Of a stretch of 41,637 bases of DNA, positions 28,738 to 38,058 are shown piece by piece. A model generated the notes under the pieces. It saw nothing but the letters and a program-made list of their open reading frames with translations, searched no databases and was not told the origin of the DNA. How positions within the stretch are numbered: position 1 is the first letter of the stretch; every line of letters starts with the position of its first letter. Source of the DNA: Chloroflexota bacterium (GTDB lineage: Bacteria; Chloroflexota; Dehalococcoidia; Dehalococcoidales; UBA2162). Location: positions 1 through 41,637 of the forward strand of contig JACPPR010000053.1 in NCBI GenBank assembly GCA_016190895.1, read 5' to 3'. The position numbers were made by a program, and so were the translations under genes.

Positions 28738-28959
28738 ATGCGCCGAGGCTGCATATCTTTAGGAGATGTTCGTTGTGACCAGTGCGGGCGCCCGGTACCG
28801 CATTCGGAACGGTATCTGGCTGTCGAAGAAGAGGGTGGAGTCGAGTCAGATAAGGGGAAGACAGTCCGCTATTGTGTGGAATGCGCCGTGAAGAAGGGTT
28901 ACGCCTCCTACCGGCAGGAGAAGGACGAAAAAATACTGACCGTATTCCCCGGGGTGTGA
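28738..28959 (+). CDS. Small zinc-ribbon protein
   Basis: 73 residues. Two CxxC pairs (VRCDQCGRPVPHSERYLAVE and VRYCVECAVKKGYASYR) form a four-Cys zinc site. AAGGAGGGGAGCG gives a strong ribosome-binding site. No family name or function recognised. It lies between rsmI and metG on the same strand. Confidence 0.75.
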   Translation: MRRGCISLGDVRCDQCGRPVPHSERYLAVEEEGGVESDKGKTVRYCVECAVKKGYASYRQEKDEKILTVFPGV

Positions 28960-28980
28960 AGAATAAAAGCAGCTCACTTC

Positions 28981-29055
28981 TGTCATTCTCTGGCTTGACC
29001 GGAGAATCCACTAATGCACTGGCCTATGGATTCCCCGCTTTAGCGGGGAATGACA
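28981..29055. repeat. Family B repeat (inverted copy of 12074-12149)
   Basis: 75 bp with TGTCATTC / GAATGACA ends and two inner hairpins, CTCTGGCTTGACCGGAG and CCCCGCTTTAGCGGGG. Confidence 0.85.
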
Positions 29056-29116
29056 CGCCTGCGATGGTCATGCACACTATTTTCTAAGCAAGACTGATTG
29101 TGATAAAGTAATAGAA

Positions 29117-30787
29117 ATGAGCGAGAGAATCTTTATCGGGGTGGCCTGGCCCTATGCTAATGGATTGCTTCATCTGGGGCATCTAGCCGGAGCGTATCTG
29201 CCGGCTGATATTTTTGCCCGCTACCACCGCATCAAAAGAAACGAGGTGCTGATGGTATCCGGCTCTGACCGGCATGGCACGGCGATTACCATTCGTGCTG
29301 AACAGGAAGGTAAGAGCCCTGAGGAAATAGCCGATAAATACCACGACCTATACAAAGAAGCCTGGCAAAAAATAGGCATCACCTGGGACCTGTATACCTC
29401 GACCGGCACGGCAAACCATGCCGAGGTAACCCATGATATTTTCCTGAATTTGCTCAACAAAGGCTATATCTACAAGTCCAGCACATTTCAGCCCTACTGT
29501 CCCTCGTGCCGGCGCTTCCTCCCTGACCGTTATGTCGAGGGCAGTTGCCCGCATTGTCACGACCCCGGTGCCCGCGGCGACCAGTGCGATGAGTGCGGCA
29601 AGCCGCTCAGCGCTGCTGAACTGCTTAATCCGCGCTGCCGCCAGTGCGGCACACAGCCTGAGTTCCGCGAGACAGAGCACTTTTTCCTCAAGCTGAGCGC
29701 TTTCCAGGAACAACTGAAAGCGTGGGTCAGCCAGCAAAGCCACTGGCGGGCTAATGTACGTAATTTTACCCTTGGGTTTCTTGAAGAGGGTTTGCACGAC
29801 CGGGCTATCACCCGTGATATAGATTGGGGCGTCAGCGTGCCGATTGCTGGTTTCGAAGATAAGCGTATCTACGTTTGGTTCGAGAATATCATTGGATACC
29901 TCTCGGCCAGCAAGGAATGGGCGAAATCCTCGGGCAATCCAGAGGCCTGGCGGGCTTTCTGGCAGGGAGACACCAAGAGCTACTATTTTATCGGTAAAGA
30001 TAACATAGTTTTCCATACGATGAACTGGCCGGCTATGCTGATGGGCTACGGCGGCCTGAACCTGCCTTACGATGTTCCGGCTAATGAATTTTTGACTATC
30101 GAAAGTAAGAAAGTGTCCAAGAGCCGCGGATTGGCACCACCTCCGGTTCTTGATTGTCTCTCGCGCTACGACCCTGACCCGTTGCGTTATTATTTTTCAG
30201 CTAATATGCCGGAGATGGGCGATTCTGATTTTACGTGGGCTGATTTCATTCGCCGCAACAATGACGAACTGGTAGCCACTTACGGCAACCTGGTCAACAG
30301 GGTGCTCACCTTCACCTACCGCAACTTCGAGGGCAAAGTGCCTCAGCCCCAAACCCTTGATGGCGAAAGCCGGACTCTGCTCAAGAAATCGGAAGAGACC
30401 CTGTCGAATGTAAGCGACCTGCTCTACCGCTGCCACTTCAGGGAAGCCGTCAGGGTAGCTATGGTGCTGGCGCAGGAGACTAACCGCTACCTCGATGAAA
30501 AGGCGCCCTGGAAAACAATCAAGGAGAATAGGGAGTCCGCTGCTACGGCTCTATATGTAGCTATTTGCGTCATTTCCTGCCTGAAAACTGTATTCTATCC
30601 CTTTTTGCCCTTTAGCTCACAGAAAGTGCACGAGTATCTCGGCTTCGAGGGCCGGGTAGAAGATTCTGGCTGGCAGATGCTGCCGATGACCCCCGGACAG
30701 AAATTGCGAGAACCCAAGGCCCTGTTCGTCAAGCTGGATAAGGCTCTGGCTGAGGAAGAGTCCAGCCGGCTGGGGCAGGCTCATTAA
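29117..30787 (+). CDS. metG: Methionyl-tRNA synthetase
   Basis: 556-residue class I synthetase charging tRNA-Met. The Rossmann domain has HLGH (19-22) in LLHLGHLAGAYLPADIFARY and the KMSKS loop as KVSKSRG near 333. The zinc knuckle carries four CxxC pairs (CPSC, CPHC, CDEC, CRQC), the MetG1-like arrangement. The anticodon-binding helices include NRVLTFTYRNFEGKVPQ and NRYLDEKAPW. There is no C-terminal EMAP-like tRNA-binding domain, so this is the short form. ATG 29117 has only a weak ribosome-binding site. Confidence 0.97.
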   Translation: MSERIFIGVAWPYANGLLHLGHLAGAYLPADIFARYHRIKRNEVLMVSGSDRHGTAITIRAEQEGKSPEEIADKYHDLYKEAWQKIGITWDLYTSTGTANHAEVTHDIFLNLLNKGYIYKSSTFQPYCPSCRRFLPDRYVEGSCPHCHDPGARGDQCDECGKPLSAAELLNPRCRQCGTQPEFRETEHFFLKLSAFQEQLKAWVSQQSHWRANVRNFTLGFLEEGLHDRAITRDIDWGVSVPIAGFEDKRIYVWFENIIGYLSASKEWAKSSGNPEAWRAFWQGDTKSYYFIGKDNIVFHTMNWPAMLMGYGGLNLPYDVPANEFLTIESKKVSKSRGLAPPPVLDCLSRYDPDPLRYYFSANMPEMGDSDFTWADFIRRNNDELVATYGNLVNRVLTFTYRNFEGKVPQPQTLDGESRTLLKKSEETLSNVSDLLYRCHFREAVRVAMVLAQETNRYLDEKAPWKTIKENRESAATALYVAICVISCLKTVFYPFLPFSSQKVHEYLGFEGRVEDSGWQMLPMTPGQKLREPKALFVKLDKALAEEESSRLGQAH

Positions 30788-30853
30788 CGGTTAACTGACG
30801 GCTCATTATTTTGCCGTCTCGTAACGAGTTGCAGAAAACTGTTTCGTTACCTT

Positions 30854-30983
30854 TAATCCTCTCCCCTTGCGGGAGAGTCCCGACTTCGTGCGGGATCCCG
30901 TATGGAATCGGGAGGTTAAAGGTGAGGGGGACACCAATAATACACACCCTCACCCTTCCCTCTCCCCTCAAGGGAGAGGGGAA
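30854..30983. repeat. Family A hairpin repeat without the CCCCGTATCAAG module
   Basis: CTCTCCCCTTGCGGGAGAG (left), an inserted TCCCGACTTCGTGCGGGATC with ATCGGGAGG, GGTGAGGGG, CACCCTCACCC directly joined to TTCCCTCTCCCCTCAAGGGA and GAGGGG. Comparing with 374-546 shows where the module at 447 was inserted. Confidence 0.8.
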
Positions 30984-31025
30984 AACAGCGAAGGCAATTT
31001 CTGCAGCGAAGCGGAAAGGAGAACT

Positions 31026-31988
31026 TTGCAACTAGACGCCATCTATACGCCGGTTCAGGATGACCTGGCAAGAGTGGAAGCCAGACTGAAGGCGGTGAGC
31101 CAGGTTGATTTCCCTCATCTCGCCGAGCTACTCGATTACAGTTTGAAGAGCAATGGCAAACGGATTCGTCCGGTGTTGACGCTAATCTCAGGCAAATTTT
31201 ATGATTACGACCTCGACAATCTGTTATCCATGGCAACGGCAGTCGAGATTATGCACACGGCCACCCTGGTTCACGATGACGCTATCGATAAATCCTCCGT
31301 CCGCCGGGGCAGGCCCACGGTTAATGCGGTCTGGAACGATGAAAAAGCCATCCTTCTCGGCGATTACCTCTTCGCCGAGGCTGGCGCTATGACAGCCAGC
31401 ACCAATAACCTGAGGGCAATCAAGCTCTTTGCCGAAACCCTGAAAACTATTTCCAGCGGCGAACTGAATCAAGCCTATAATGCTTTTAACCTGAAGCAGA
31501 GCCGCACCCAATATTTCCAGAGGGTTGCCCAGAAAACGGCTGCCCTGTTCTGTATGGCGACGGAATCCGGGGCAGCGATGAGCCAGGCCCCTGAGGAAGC
31601 AATCCAGGTTCTCAATGAGTATGGCTATAATCTGGGGGTCGCCTTTCAAATAGTCGATGATATTCTGGATTTTATCGGGACTAAAGAAGAGCTGGGCAAA
31701 CCGGCCGGTTCCGATTTGGCCCAGGGCACGATTACTCTGCCGGCGATGCTTCTTATGGAACGCTACCCCGATAACCCGATAAAGAGGTTAATGGACAGCA
31801 ATGATAGGCAAGGTGAGATAAAGCGGGCGATTGAGATGGTGCGCAACTCATTGATTATTCAAGAATGTTACCAGGTCGCTTCTGACTACTGTGATGAGGC
31901 TTGCCGCGGCCTCGAACTCTTACCTGATAAAGTCGGTCGCCAGTCGCTGATAGACCTGGCCGGCTATATCACCATTCGGAAGAAATAG
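31026..31988 (+). CDS. Polyprenyl diphosphate synthase
   Basis: 320-residue trans-isoprenyl diphosphate synthase that extends allylic diphosphates with IPP, probably to a long chain for quinone side-chains. First aspartate-rich motif LVHDDAIDKSSVRRG (DDxxD), GNGKRIRP-like NGKRIRPVL, second motif FQIVDDILDF, and KPAGSDLAQGTITLPAML. TTG at 31026 is chosen, with AAAGGAGA just ahead; the frame opens at 30867, but those residues are translated repeat. Product chain length is not decided; homologues are heptaprenyl to octaprenyl synthases. Confidence 0.92.
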   Translation: MQLDAIYTPVQDDLARVEARLKAVSQVDFPHLAELLDYSLKSNGKRIRPVLTLISGKFYDYDLDNLLSMATAVEIMHTATLVHDDAIDKSSVRRGRPTVNAVWNDEKAILLGDYLFAEAGAMTASTNNLRAIKLFAETLKTISSGELNQAYNAFNLKQSRTQYFQRVAQKTAALFCMATESGAAMSQAPEEAIQVLNEYGYNLGVAFQIVDDILDFIGTKEELGKPAGSDLAQGTITLPAMLLMERYPDNPIKRLMDSNDRQGEIKRAIEMVRNSLIIQECYQVASDYCDEACRGLELLPDKVGRQSLIDLAGYITIRKK

Positions 31989-32470
31989 CGGAATCGATGA
32001 CCTCACTCACGCCCCATTTTCTTAGAAAGACGTTTGGTTCGAATAAAAATAACCGCGAACATTTATCGTACCTGACTTTCCCAAATTAGTGTCCCGTATG
32101 CGTAATTTAGCATTAATTGGTATGAGCTATTAATGCAAACCTGGTAAGTTCTATTGTATCCGAACGGCCATTGTCCCGAACATGAAAGCTTGCGCTCGCC
32201 CGTCATTCCAGCGCAGGCTGGAATCCAAGGGAGGGGACTGTGGATTCTGGCCTTCGCCAGAATGACGCTTCCGGCGGTAATGTCGTTTAATATTTATCAT
32301 TTCTTATTGCGTTCGTATTAGTGTCCTGAAATCGTCCAATTTTGAGGCTATCTGGGTGGTCAAAATAACTCGAGTGGGAAAGTCAGGTCGTAGGGGCAGG
32401 TTTCAAACCCGCCCGTCGAGAGTTTGCCATTCTAATCTCGGACCAAAGAGGGCGTCAGAACATTCGAGGC
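31989..32470. other. Noncoding space between polyprenyl synthase and ftsH
   Basis: About 480 bases with no gene seen. It contains a family B repeat (32201-32267) and GGGGCAGGTTTCAAACCCGC near 32394, a small inverted repeat. The rest is AT-rich and featureless to me. Confidence 0.6.
32201..32267. repeat. Family B repeat, short copy
   Basis: CGTCATTCCAGCGCAGGCTG then GAATCC, spacer, GGATTCTGGCCTTCGCCAGA then ATGACG: two hairpins inside CGTCATTC/GAATGACG ends. Confidence 0.8.
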
Positions 32471-32478
32471 TAAAAAAC

Positions 32479-32509
32479 AATCCCCTTCCCTTGATAAGGG
32501 AAGGGGATT
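32479..32509 (-). terminator. Intrinsic terminator of ftsH
   Basis: 14-bp perfect stem AATCCCCTTCCCTT / AAGGGAAGGGGATT with a GAT loop. Read leftward it is followed by GTTTTTTAG, a proper U-tract, 21 bases after the ftsH stop. Confidence 0.9.
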
Positions 32510-32529
32510 AAGGGATAGTTACTGAATTG

Positions 32530-34464
32530 CTAATCGGAGGCGGCGGGAGCCTGTTTTGGCACAGTGCCTGGTATCAGCGGAGACTTCTTGGTTTTGAGTT
32601 CCGGCTTTGCCGATTCGGCTATAATATGGACGGGCGCCGGGGCCGGCGTCTGTGTGGCTTCTTGTCGAGGGGATTCTTTAGGAGGACCAAGAATCGCGTC
32701 CAATTCTGTACCCTCCAGGGTCTCTTCGGAGAGGAGTTTCTGGGCCAGCTCCAGCAATTTCGCCTTGTTTTCGGTCAGAATCTTTTTAGCTAAATTGTGG
32801 GCGCTACCAATAATCCTATCGACTTCTTCATCAATAACATTAGCTATCTTATCGCCGTAGTCTTTTTGTTCGGAGATTTCGCGGCCGAGGAAAATTAGCT
32901 CTTGCTTATCGCCGAAGGTTCGAGGTCCCAACTTGTCACTCATACCGAAGTCGGTTACCATGCGCCGGGCCCACGTAGTGGCTTCCTTAATATCACTCTG
33001 AGCGCCGGTGGATATGTCATTAAAGATTAGCTCTTCGGCGGCACGGCCACCGAGGGCCATTGCCAGCCTTTCCTCGATATAGGAGCGCAGCTCATAACCT
33101 CTGTCTTCGGACAGTGTCTTGGTATAGCCGCCCGCCAGCCCGCGCGGTATGATAGATATTTTCCGCACCGGCTCGATATTGGGTAGCATATGGGCGACCA
33201 GGGCATGTCCGGCTTCATGGTAAGCGGTAATCTCTTTTTCCTTGGGGCTCATCCGGTGGCTCTTTCTTTCCGGGCCGAGCAGCACCTTATCGATGGACTC
33301 CTCTAGCTCCATCATCTCTACTGCTTTCTTGCCCCGTCTGGCGGCCAGGATAGCTGCCTCATTTACCAGGTTGGACAGGTCGGCGCCGCTGAAACCGACC
33401 GTCTGTTTAGCCAGTACCTCCAGGTCAACCGACTTATCCATCGGCTTGTTTTTTATGTGAACCTTGAGTATGGCGATGCGTCCGGTCTGGTCGGGCCTGT
33501 CGAGGACGACCCGCCGGTCGAACCGGCCCGGGCGCAGCAGCGCCGGGTCAAGGATATCGGGGCGGTTGGTAGCCGCCAGCACGATAACGCTGGTATTGGT
33601 ATCAAAACCATCCATTTCGGTTAGAATCTGGTTCAGGGTCTGCTCTCTCTCATCATGGCTGCCCCCCAGCCCGGCGCCCCGCTGGCGCCCCACAGCATCG
33701 ATTTCATCGACAAAAATAATGCAGGGAGCGTGGTGCTTAGCCTGGTCGAAGAGGTCGCGCACTCTGGAAGCGCCGACGCCGACAAACATCTCGACGAATT
33801 CACTGCCACTGATGGAGAAGAAAGGCACGCCGGCCTCTCCGGCGACGGCTCTGGCCAACAATGTTTTACCGGTGCCGGGCGGGCCTACCAGCAAGACACC
33901 TTTGGGAATACGAGCGCCGAGAGTTTGAAATTTCTCCCGTGATTTAAGAAACTCGACTACTTCATATAGCTCCTGCTTGGCTTCATCGACTCCGGCGACG
34001 TCATCGAAGGTCACCGTCGGCTTATCCGGCGAGGAAAGCCGGGCGCGGCTGCGCCCGAAGCTGAGAGCCTGATTGTTGACTCCCCGCGCGCGAAAGAAAA
34101 GGAAGAAGAGAAGAACGCCGAATAGCAGCAGCGGCAAGAATCCGATAATAAGCTGGCCCCAATCGATGCCCGGCGCTTTAATCTCGTAGGGCACTTCGGT
34201 ACTTAGCCCTAGCTCACGCAGGTCGTTGTAGTTAAGCACGCCGATGCGGGTCTTGATGGCTCTATCATCGGTGGTTATTATCGTCAGCCACTCGCCCTCT
34301 TCGATAATCGTTTTGATATTATTCTGGTGAGACATGGCTATCGCCTCACTCAGCGGGATTTCAGAGGGCTTTGCGGGTGTAGAAAATAGAACAGTGGCGA
34401 TAGCTACTATACCAAGCAACATTGCCAGGTAGAGCAGGCCACTACGTTTCCAATTGACATCCAT
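32530..34464 (-). CDS. ftsH: ATP-dependent zinc metalloprotease FtsH
   Basis: 644-residue membrane protease that degrades misplaced membrane and short-lived proteins. Two membrane helices (about 10-30 and 106-128) enclose a small outer domain. AAA domain: Walker A GPPGTGKT, Walker [12 protein letters not shown], pore motif near [35 protein letters not shown]. Metalloprotease: HEAGH zinc site and the third ligand Asp in [13 protein letters not shown] Pro-rich C-terminal tail (about 600-644) is variable in the family. A TATAAT -10 lies at 34514-34519 on the complement, with a weak -35. Confidence 0.97.
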   Translation of the reverse strand: MDVNWKRSGLLYLAMLLGIVAIATVLFSTPAKPSEIPLSEAIAMSHQNNIKTIIEEGEWLTIITTDDRAIKTRIGVLNYNDLRELGLSTEVPYEIKAPGIDWGQLIIGFLPLLLFGVLLFFLFFRARGVNNQALSFGRSRARLSSPDKPTVTFDDVAGVDEAKQELYEVVEFLKSREKFQTLGARIPKGVLLVGPPGTGKTLLARAVAGEAGVPFFSISGSEFVEMFVGVGASRVRDLFDQAKHHAPCIIFVDEIDAVGRQRGAGLGGSHDEREQTLNQILTEMDGFDTNTSVIVLAATNRPDILDPALLRPGRFDRRVVLDRPDQTGRIAILKVHIKNKPMDKSVDLEVLAKQTVGFSGADLSNLVNEAAILAARRGKKAVEMMELEESIDKVLLGPERKSHRMSPKEKEITAYHEAGHALVAHMLPNIEPVRKISIIPRGLAGGYTKTLSEDRGYELRSYIEERLAMALGGRAAEELIFNDISTGAQSDIKEATTWARRMVTDFGMSDKLGPRTFGDKQELIFLGREISEQKDYGDKIANVIDEEVDRIIGSAHNLAKKILTENKAKLLELAQKLLSEETLEGTELDAILGPPKESPRQEATQTPAPAPVHIIAESAKPELKTKKSPLIPGTVPKQAPAASD

Positions 34465-34513
34465 TTTTCTAATTGTTACCTCAACTGCAAGTTTTCAAGA
34501 TTAGTCTGATTTC

Positions 34514-34519
34514 ATTATA
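34514..34519 (-). promoter_or_regulatory. -10 element of ftsH
   Basis: TATAAT on the complement, about 50 bases before the start codon; the -35 region (TTCCCT, 17 bases upstream) is poor. Confidence 0.45.
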
Positions 34520-34555
34520 TCAGAAAGCGTGTGAATAGGGAAATTAAGCAGGCGG

Positions 34556-34711
34556 AGCCTTCCGCGAAACACTTTAAATCCCTCTCAATCTCCCTTTAGT
34601 AAAGGGAGATGCCTGCCGATCTGCCACTCTTGTTCTAGGTATCCCCCTTTGAAAAAGGGGGACTAAGGGGGATTTTGAGTGAGTTAGTCTTTCCTAGTTT
34701 CGCGGAAGGCT
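34556..34711. mobile_element. MITE-like element with 15-bp terminal inverted repeats
   Basis: 156 bp bounded by AGCCTTCCGCGAAAC (34556-34570) and its complement GTTTCGCGGAAGGCT (34697-34711). Inside are hairpins ATCTCCCTTTAGTAAAGGGA and ATCCCCCTTTGAAAAAGGGG. It has no coding capacity. It lies upstream of ftsH and downstream of the lipoprotein gene. Confidence 0.7.
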
Positions 34712-34829
34712 TCCTCCAAGAACCAGGGCGTAGGCTTGTATACGGGTGGTCTTGTGGATGCGCAGAAAGTTATGGTGAGTTCCAGGGCAGAGCCAGCATG
34801 ACTGCAAAAATCTGGGTGGGCCCGGAGCC

Positions 34830-35534
34830 TTATTGTCCTCTTACGGCATTGGTATCTGCCTGCTGTTTGAGCAGCAAATAGTTGTTGTCTTTGGTCAACT
34901 GATAGAGCTCGTCATAGAGGCGGGACTCCTCCTGATAAACGACATTGTTCACGGCGGCTTGTCTCTTGTTCTTTTCGCCCACAAACCGCTCGAAAGTTTG
35001 CTGGCGCTGTTTCAACATGCGGAGGTATTCTTCCTGCCGGCCGCTTTTTTTGGCCAGTGCAGTGGCCTGGTCGAAATCTGCTCTGGCCCGCTTGACTGAC
35101 TCTTGGTCGCCGATATCAGGGTTGGCAAGATAGGCGATGCCGCGTTCATTACGGTATGACCAGTCGCCAGGACGGAGCTTGGTGGCCTGGTCATAGTGTG
35201 GTAGAACGTCCACCGTGACGCTGTCACCGGCGTAGAGCGCCGTACGGCCTTTTTCGGCCTCGTCTTCCGCCTGTTTAATCTTATAGACGACGCGTCCGGC
35301 GTCAATGGCGGCATCACCCTCTTCATCGCCGGTGGTGCCGACGCCAAGAGCCTCACCAGCCACAAACCTCGTCCCAGCGCCAAAGGTCGGTTGACCTTCT
35401 TCATTGGTGACATCATGGACGATTGCCCACAGTTTTGCGTAATAAATCAGTTGTTGCACATCGCCGGATTCGCAGGCGGACAGGACGGGAATCATTGCAA
35501 TGATTAGAGCCATGACTACCAACGTCTTTTTCAT
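34830..35534 (-). CDS. Lipoprotein, TPR-like
   Basis: 234-residue surface lipoprotein: signal peptide with lipobox VLSAC (about residue 20), then a region with YDQATKLRPGDWSYRNERGI and ARADFDQATALAKKSGRQEE, resembling tetratricopeptide-type helices, and a charged C-terminal helix. Function unknown. It starts nine bases after the stop of the membrane-protein gene upstream, so the two form an operon. Confidence 0.75.
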   Translation of the reverse strand: MKKTLVVMALIIAMIPVLSACESGDVQQLIYYAKLWAIVHDVTNEEGQPTFGAGTRFVAGEALGVGTTGDEEGDAAIDAGRVVYKIKQAEDEAEKGRTALYAGDSVTVDVLPHYDQATKLRPGDWSYRNERGIAYLANPDIGDQESVKRARADFDQATALAKKSGRQEEYLRMLKQRQQTFERFVGEKNKRQAAVNNVVYQEESRLYDELYQLTKDNNYLLLKQQADTNAVRGQ

Positions 35535-35543
35535 TGCTGTCTC

Positions 35544-36122
35544 CTACTTCATCCGCTGTAGTAGCGCCAGCGCTGCGGGCGGGTCGCCGACCCGCAGTTC
35601 GACCTTTTCCATCAGTTGCCGGTCAGAAAGACTGCCTTGGGAATAGGCCACGGCGGCATCGGTAGGGACGGTGACGGAGACCAGCTCTTTACCAGCTTCG
35701 TCACGGTAGATTACAGCGGCGCGGTCAATCCCCATTCGCTGGGCGTCGACCATCAGTTTGGTGATGCTCTTGACCGGGTCTGTGCCCCGGCTCTTGCCGA
35801 AGTCAAAGCCCTGGGAAGCGTCTAGCACCACCACCACGACATTACGGTTGGTGTCACCAAACGGCAATACGTATACAGAGACTCCCTGCGTCGGGAACCC
35901 CGCCTGCTGCAAGTCCTGAGTGAGAACTGCAGCTTTTTCCCGGTCTGGCGTTCCCGATAAATAGCGTTCTGCTTTTGACGGTAGCAGGCCCATATTTTGC
36001 GGGACGCGGAAGAAGAGGAGCGTGCCGATACCGAGCACGATTATGACCAGTCCGAGGATGGTCAGGCCAATGATGCGCCCTGTGCGGCGCTTTGGTCTGG
36101 TGGGTGCTTCAGGTGTGGTCAT
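35544..36122 (-). CDS. Membrane-anchored hypothetical protein
   Basis: 192 residues. A basic Pro-rich N-terminus, a membrane helix (IIGLTILGLVIIVLGIGTLL, about 17-38), then an outer alpha/beta domain with VSVYVLPFGDTNRNVVVVVL and VKSITKLMVDAQRMGIDRAA. No family recognised. ATG 36122 has AAGGGGGG upstream; a TTG two codons earlier is possible. Paired with the lipoprotein gene downstream. Confidence 0.65.
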   Translation of the reverse strand: MTTPEAPTRPKRRTGRIIGLTILGLVIIVLGIGTLLFFRVPQNMGLLPSKAERYLSGTPDREKAAVLTQDLQQAGFPTQGVSVYVLPFGDTNRNVVVVVLDASQGFDFGKSRGTDPVKSITKLMVDAQRMGIDRAAVIYRDEAGKELVSVTVPTDAAVAYSQGSLSDRQLMEKVELRVGDPPAALALLQRMK

Positions 36123-36245
36123 GCTCAACCCCCCTTTGCCCTGGCGGAAGATGGTGCATACTAGAATGCCACTAATGCCGAAAAGTATATCAAAAAACGT
36201 CTAAGGATACAACCTGACGGAACGAGGGCGTTTAACAACCTATTC

Positions 36246-36291
36246 CCCTACCCCCTTTCCTTACCAAGGGGAAGGGATAAAGGGCGTAGGG
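36246..36291 (-). terminator. Hairpin between the endonuclease IV-like and membrane-protein genes
   Basis: Outer stem CCCTAC/GTAGGG and inner stem CCCCTTT..AAAGGG with CCTT..AAGG. Located 18 bases after the stop of the leftward gene at 36310. No U-tract, so it could also be one of the dispersed hairpins. Confidence 0.4.
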
Positions 36292-36309
36292 TTACTACAC
36301 ACTCTCAAA

Positions 36310-37149
36310 CTAGCCTGTTTTTGCTAGCTCGAGGTAGGTCTTCTGCAGCAGCAGAGCGTCCTCTTCCAGATTCGGGCTTTCGCAGATTATCAGCCCTTTA
36401 ACGTCAAGGTCTTTGAAGGCTTGCAGCAATTCTTTATAGTTGAAATCAGACTCGGCGAGGTTCAAGTGGCTTATTTCTCCCTTTGCGCCGTACTTGATGC
36501 CTGAGAAATGGATATGAATATCCTGGAGCGCCGCTTTCCCCAGCCGTTCCCCAATTTGTGAGAAGAACGCGGCGAACTCTGGGTAGGTATTAAATTTGCC
36601 GGTACGGGCGTGCCAATGGGCGACATCGATGCAGGGCGCCAGCCCCGGCAATTCGGAACTCAGTTTCAGAATCTCGTCCAGGGTGCCGAACTGGGTCGGC
36701 CTGCCCATCAGTTCAGGGCGGATTTTGATGCGGTTGTTCTCCTTCTTCAGCGTATCCATCACTTCTTCGATGTGTTTCTTTATAGTTGCATAAGCTGTTT
36801 CGGGCGGGTCGCCTAGATAGAAGGCGGCGTGGACGATGACGCTTTGCGCCCCGCATATCGAGGCGATGCGGGCCGCGTGGAGCAATCTCTGCTGGCTAGC
36901 CGCTACCTTTTCAGGCTCGCGAGCGTTCATGTTGATGTAATATGAAGCATGGGCGGATAGCTTCACACCCAGTCTCGATGCCAATTCGGCGACCTGCTCG
37001 GCGGCGGCTTCCGAAAGGCTTACCCTCTGCACGAATTCAACCTCCATGCAGCCCAGCCCCAGCTCGGCAATCCGCTCGATGCCGGCTAGCGTGGTTTGAG
37101 GCCTGGTGCTTCTGGGCACGCCGCCCGTGCCGAAAAGAAGTTTGTCCAT
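36310..37149 (-). CDS. Endonuclease IV-like TIM-barrel protein
   Basis: 279-residue protein of the AP-endonuclease-2/xylose isomerase-like barrel family, close to endonuclease IV. Metal-ligand candidates sit where Nfo has its three-zinc site: LSAHASYYINM (His), IVHAAFYLGD (His), RPELMGR (Glu), IDVAHWHAR (Asp, His), IHIHFSGIKYG (His, His) and IICESP (Glu). It would cleave at abasic sites in base excision repair. The start is unusual (MDKLLFGTGGVPRSTRP); relatives of this subgroup are often annotated only as deoxyribonuclease IV. Confidence 0.8.
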   Translation of the reverse strand: MDKLLFGTGGVPRSTRPQTTLAGIERIAELGLGCMEVEFVQRVSLSEAAAEQVAELASRLGVKLSAHASYYINMNAREPEKVAASQQRLLHAARIASICGAQSVIVHAAFYLGDPPETAYATIKKHIEEVMDTLKKENNRIKIRPELMGRPTQFGTLDEILKLSSELPGLAPCIDVAHWHARTGKFNTYPEFAAFFSQIGERLGKAALQDIHIHFSGIKYGAKGEISHLNLAESDFNYKELLQAFKDLDVKGLIICESPNLEEDALLLQKTYLELAKTG

Positions 37150-37221
37150 CTATTGCCTCTGTTATTTCAATTTGACTCTTCGCTCTTCAGAAATGACAAT
37201 TGATACGAAGCCAAATGAGGT

Positions 37222-37857
37222 TTAACGGGCTGGCGGCGGGGGTGGGGTGCTGACCAGATTCTTCGGTGTGGCAAGCCACTCTCCCGTTGTTTCCAGCACT
37301 TTCAGCTTCAGGTCGAGATTCTGACGCCGAGCCAGAATCATATCGACGATATTGAAACCGCAGGTCTGCAGAATCCGCTCCATATTGAACATACAGCTTG
37401 GGCTTCCACCACCGCCTCCTCCAGAGATGCAAAAAGCCACGGCCGGTTGACCCTGAACGCCGGGAACTCCGGGTGTTCCCGGAGCGCCCTGCGGCGGAGC
37501 GCCAGGCGCTGTAGAGGCGACCCTGCGGAAACGAATCCGGCGCAGCCTATCGAGAAAGCTGCGCATACTCTCGCTCAGGTCGGCAAAATAAACCGGCGTG
37601 GCAAACAAGACGATATCCGCTGTTTTTATTTTGTCGACGACCGAGGCAAAATCATCCTCGATGATACAGACACCCTTGCTGCGGCAGATTCCCCAGCCAT
37701 CCTGTTCACATTGCCGGCAGCGCTCTAGCTTGAGGTCGATTAAGAACTGGCATTCTGAAGTGCCGCCGCCTTTTGCAAACCCTTTTTGCAGGGCATCGAT
37801 TGCCTGGGCGGTTCTGCCCTGGTGATTTCTGCTGCCGGATAGAGCTAACATTTTCAT
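37222..37857 (-). CDS. Iron-sulfur flavoprotein-like NADPH-dependent FMN reductase
   Basis: 211-residue flavodoxin-fold protein. The FMN phosphate loop is SGSRNHQGRTAQA, and TPVYFADLSESMRSFLDR is the usual second flavin segment. The Cys set CRQCEQDGWGICRSKGVC (C-x2-C-x7-C-x5-C) resembles iron-sulfur flavoproteins and could hold a [4Fe-4S] cluster. An insert of collagen-type Gly-Xaa-Yaa triplets (APGAPPQGAPGTPGVPGVQG) lies near residue 125, before the beta-strand PAVAFCISGG. A Pro-rich C-terminus ends the protein. Electron transfer or disulfide reductase roles are possible. Confidence 0.8.
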   Translation of the reverse strand: MKMLALSGSRNHQGRTAQAIDALQKGFAKGGGTSECQFLIDLKLERCRQCEQDGWGICRSKGVCIIEDDFASVVDKIKTADIVLFATPVYFADLSESMRSFLDRLRRIRFRRVASTAPGAPPQGAPGTPGVPGVQGQPAVAFCISGGGGGGSPSCMFNMERILQTCGFNIVDMILARRQNLDLKLKVLETTGEWLATPKNLVSTPPPPPAR

Positions 37858-38058
37858 AAAATATCTCCCTTCATCACATTACCGTGTCGGTTCATTGTGT
37901 TTAAGTTTATCGCCTATATATCTGGCAGGTCAACTATGCTATACTTGGTTTTAAGCTCAAAGCCCCGACTGCCAAAGTTCAGGAGGAACGGCGGGCAGGT
38001 CAAAGGTCAGATAAAGTTCAAGTAATAAAATGGCAGAGGTTTCTTACGAATGCTACGA

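Noticed and set aside
29348-30016. 222-codon antisense frame in metG
   Set aside because: Opposite strand of a complete metG with all motifs; no family features.
30867-31025. N-terminal extension of the polyprenyl synthase
   Set aside because: It is a translation of a family A repeat; TTG 31026 with AAAGGAGA gives the normal protein.
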